A model generated the notes under the pieces. The model was given only the letters and a program-made list of their open reading frames with translations. It ran no database searches and was not told where the DNA came from. A program made the translations under genes and the position numbers. A stretch of DNA of 64,000 nucleotides from positions 8,879,950 through 8,943,949 of the forward strand of contig CM028893.1 in the NCBI GenBank assembly GCA_016801885.1. The letters are read 5' to 3'. The stretch is from Toxotes chatareus. Lineage: Eukaryota; Chordata; Actinopteri; Toxotidae. Of this stretch, positions 62,785-64,000 are shown one piece after another. The first letter of the stretch is position 1, and every line of letters begins with the position of its first letter.

Positions 62785-63798
62785 CGTGTTTGTCTAGTTT
62801 TTATTGGTATTAGTGAAGGTATTTTAGACGTAAGTGTTTTCTGTCTCAGACACGTTATTGTTAAATGCTTTTGCATTGTCCTGCTGCCCAGAAAATTATT
62901 TTACACACACACACTGTTTATTCCAATTTTACAGGTTCACTCAATCACAAGACAATATTTACAATCAACTCTTCTTAAAAAGTATGAAGCAGTTGTGAAG
63001 ACTTTTTTTTTCTCTTGGCCAAAGTTTAAAATCACTGTAAAAGAATAAATTCAGCTTCTGTCCATGATGACGGTGTACACTCTGTCCTTTTCTTCTTTTT
63101 TTCATTCCCAAAAATATAATTGATAATGAGCCGAATCCTTCAGTTTCTAAACTTCAGTTTGCTTCAATTAAGATTAAAATTTTAACCAGAACAGACAAAA
63201 GGAAAAAAAAGTTGTTCAATCCTCCCTTTTCCAAATGACAACTCTTTAACAGACTGAGATCAATAAACATACTTTTTTTTTCACCATTTATCAACAGCAA
63301 ACAAACTTTATTGTTCCTCAAAGTGAGAATCACTGTTGATAATGAGGAGATAGGTCAGTCAGTAGATCAGTAGATAAGCAGCAGATAGATCAGGTCAGGG
63401 GATAAACACACTGTGGAGGAGCGCAACTAAACAAGAACAGGACAGCGACAAAGCTGTCTCTGGTGTCTGGTTCAGGTTTGGGCCCGCTGAATATAACATA
63501 TAACATACAAACATAACACCTCCAGGGTCTGAGATGGTGCTGTTATGAATAGTTACTGCATATGTAAGCTGCTAGTGCTCTACACACCCAGCCAGCTTCC
63601 TCTGCTAAAAGTTTTTTAGGGCTCAATACTTGACTTTTTGAGCTCTCGCGCTGAAGAGAGCGGAGGAAATATGAGGAAGAGGCGGAGTGGTCACATTTTG
63701 TTCGGCTAAATGTGTGAACACGAGAAATTGTTTGAATTACGAGTCAACAGGTTTTAGAAACAGTTGAAGTAAAAGGACAAAGAGCGTCGAGCTCCAGC
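62785..63798 (+). other. Lectin gene 3' UTR and following intergenic region
   Basis: The 3' UTR probably ends after the AATAAA at 63044. About 63280-63540 looks repeat-like (ACAAACTTTATTGTTCCTCA and GATCAGTAGATAAGCAGCAG) but was not assigned. About 63640-63798 is CpG-richer and could be the promoter of the next gene. Confidence 0.45.
63044..63049 (+). terminator. Poly(A) signal AATAAA of the lectin-FNIII gene
   Basis: Canonical hexamer 260 bp after the stop codon, with T-rich sequence following. Confidence 0.6.
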
Positions 63799-63853
63799 AT
63801 GGATCCATCTCTGAGACACACGGATGAACATATGAAGAGGGAAACTACTGCAG
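63799..63853 (+). CDS. Possible first coding exon of a truncated downstream gene
   Basis: An ATG in reasonable context (CAGCATGG) opens MDPSLRHTDEHMKRETTA and reaches a possible donor CTGCAG/gttcgt at 63854. Without splicing the frame stops seven codons later. The upstream 150 bp are CpG-richer than the surroundings. No family can be assigned from 18 residues, and the window ends before another exon. Confidence 0.25.
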
Positions 63854-64000
63854 GTTCGTTACTAAGAGAATAGAGTAAACAAAGTGTACGTTTATAAGAA
63901 GAGTTTGCACAAAAAGGTAGGACTTTAATTTTTTTTCTCTCTTGTCTTATACTGTTGTGCTTTTCAGTGCTTTGTGTTTCATCCCAAATACGTCACCTGA

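Overview
This is a gene-dense piece of a ray-finned fish nuclear genome, most likely a percomorph teleost. The basis is vertebrate-type GT-AG introns (many of 80-300 bp), protein sequences that align end to end with known vertebrate families, decayed repeats of types common in percomorph genomes, and CpG-rich promoters without TATA boxes. I rebuilt ten protein-coding genes exon by exon. In every case the exon lengths sum to a whole number of codons and the phases agree across all junctions.

Layout, left to right: phf23 (-, 72-2704) and elp5 (+, 3673-5676) lie head to head over a shared CpG-rich promoter. Next come ctdnep1 (+, 7571-14627) and gabarap (+, 18292-20334), then gps2 (+, 22630-24982), convergent with eif5a (-, 27708-29646). 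A 4.7 kb gap holding the eif5a CpG island precedes ybx2 (+, 34316-37346), which is convergent with slc2a4/GLUT4 (-, 39676-46941). tp53 (+, 52187-56037) follows. After it comes a gene I cannot name (+, 58166-62784) that encodes a predicted secreted C-type-lectin-domain plus five-fibronectin-III protein. A possible first exon of another gene lies at 63799-63853.

The gene set is the teleost counterpart of human 17p13.1 (PHF23, GABARAP, CTDNEP1, ELP5, SLC2A4, YBX2, EIF5A, GPS2, and TP53 further away). Against the human order recalled from memory, slc2a4-ybx2-eif5a-gps2 is kept intact but inverted as a block, elp5-ctdnep1-gabarap is reversed with elp5 individually re-oriented, CLDN7 is missing between elp5 and slc2a4, and tp53 sits directly beside slc2a4. 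The genes do not form one pathway: they cover chromatin reading and co-repression (phf23, gps2), tRNA wobble modification and translation (elp5, eif5a), nuclear-envelope phosphatase activity (ctdnep1), autophagy (gabarap), germ-cell mRNA storage (ybx2), insulin-regulated glucose uptake (slc2a4) and the DNA-damage response (tp53).

The points most worth a second look are: the lectin-FNIII gene next to tp53, whose lectin fold is interrupted by a Cys-cluster/mucin-like insert; a six-residue tail after the processing glycine of gabarap; a GLUT4 C-terminus with Met-Met and a Met-Asp repeat where mammals have the dileucine signal; clusters of the short words GCTAGC/AACGTTAGC around several promoters; a perfect 23-bp inverted repeat downstream of elp5; and three GC-richer, ORF-bearing islands in otherwise AT-rich non-coding DNA. 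No prokaryotic-type system, CRISPR array, tRNA or rRNA gene was seen.
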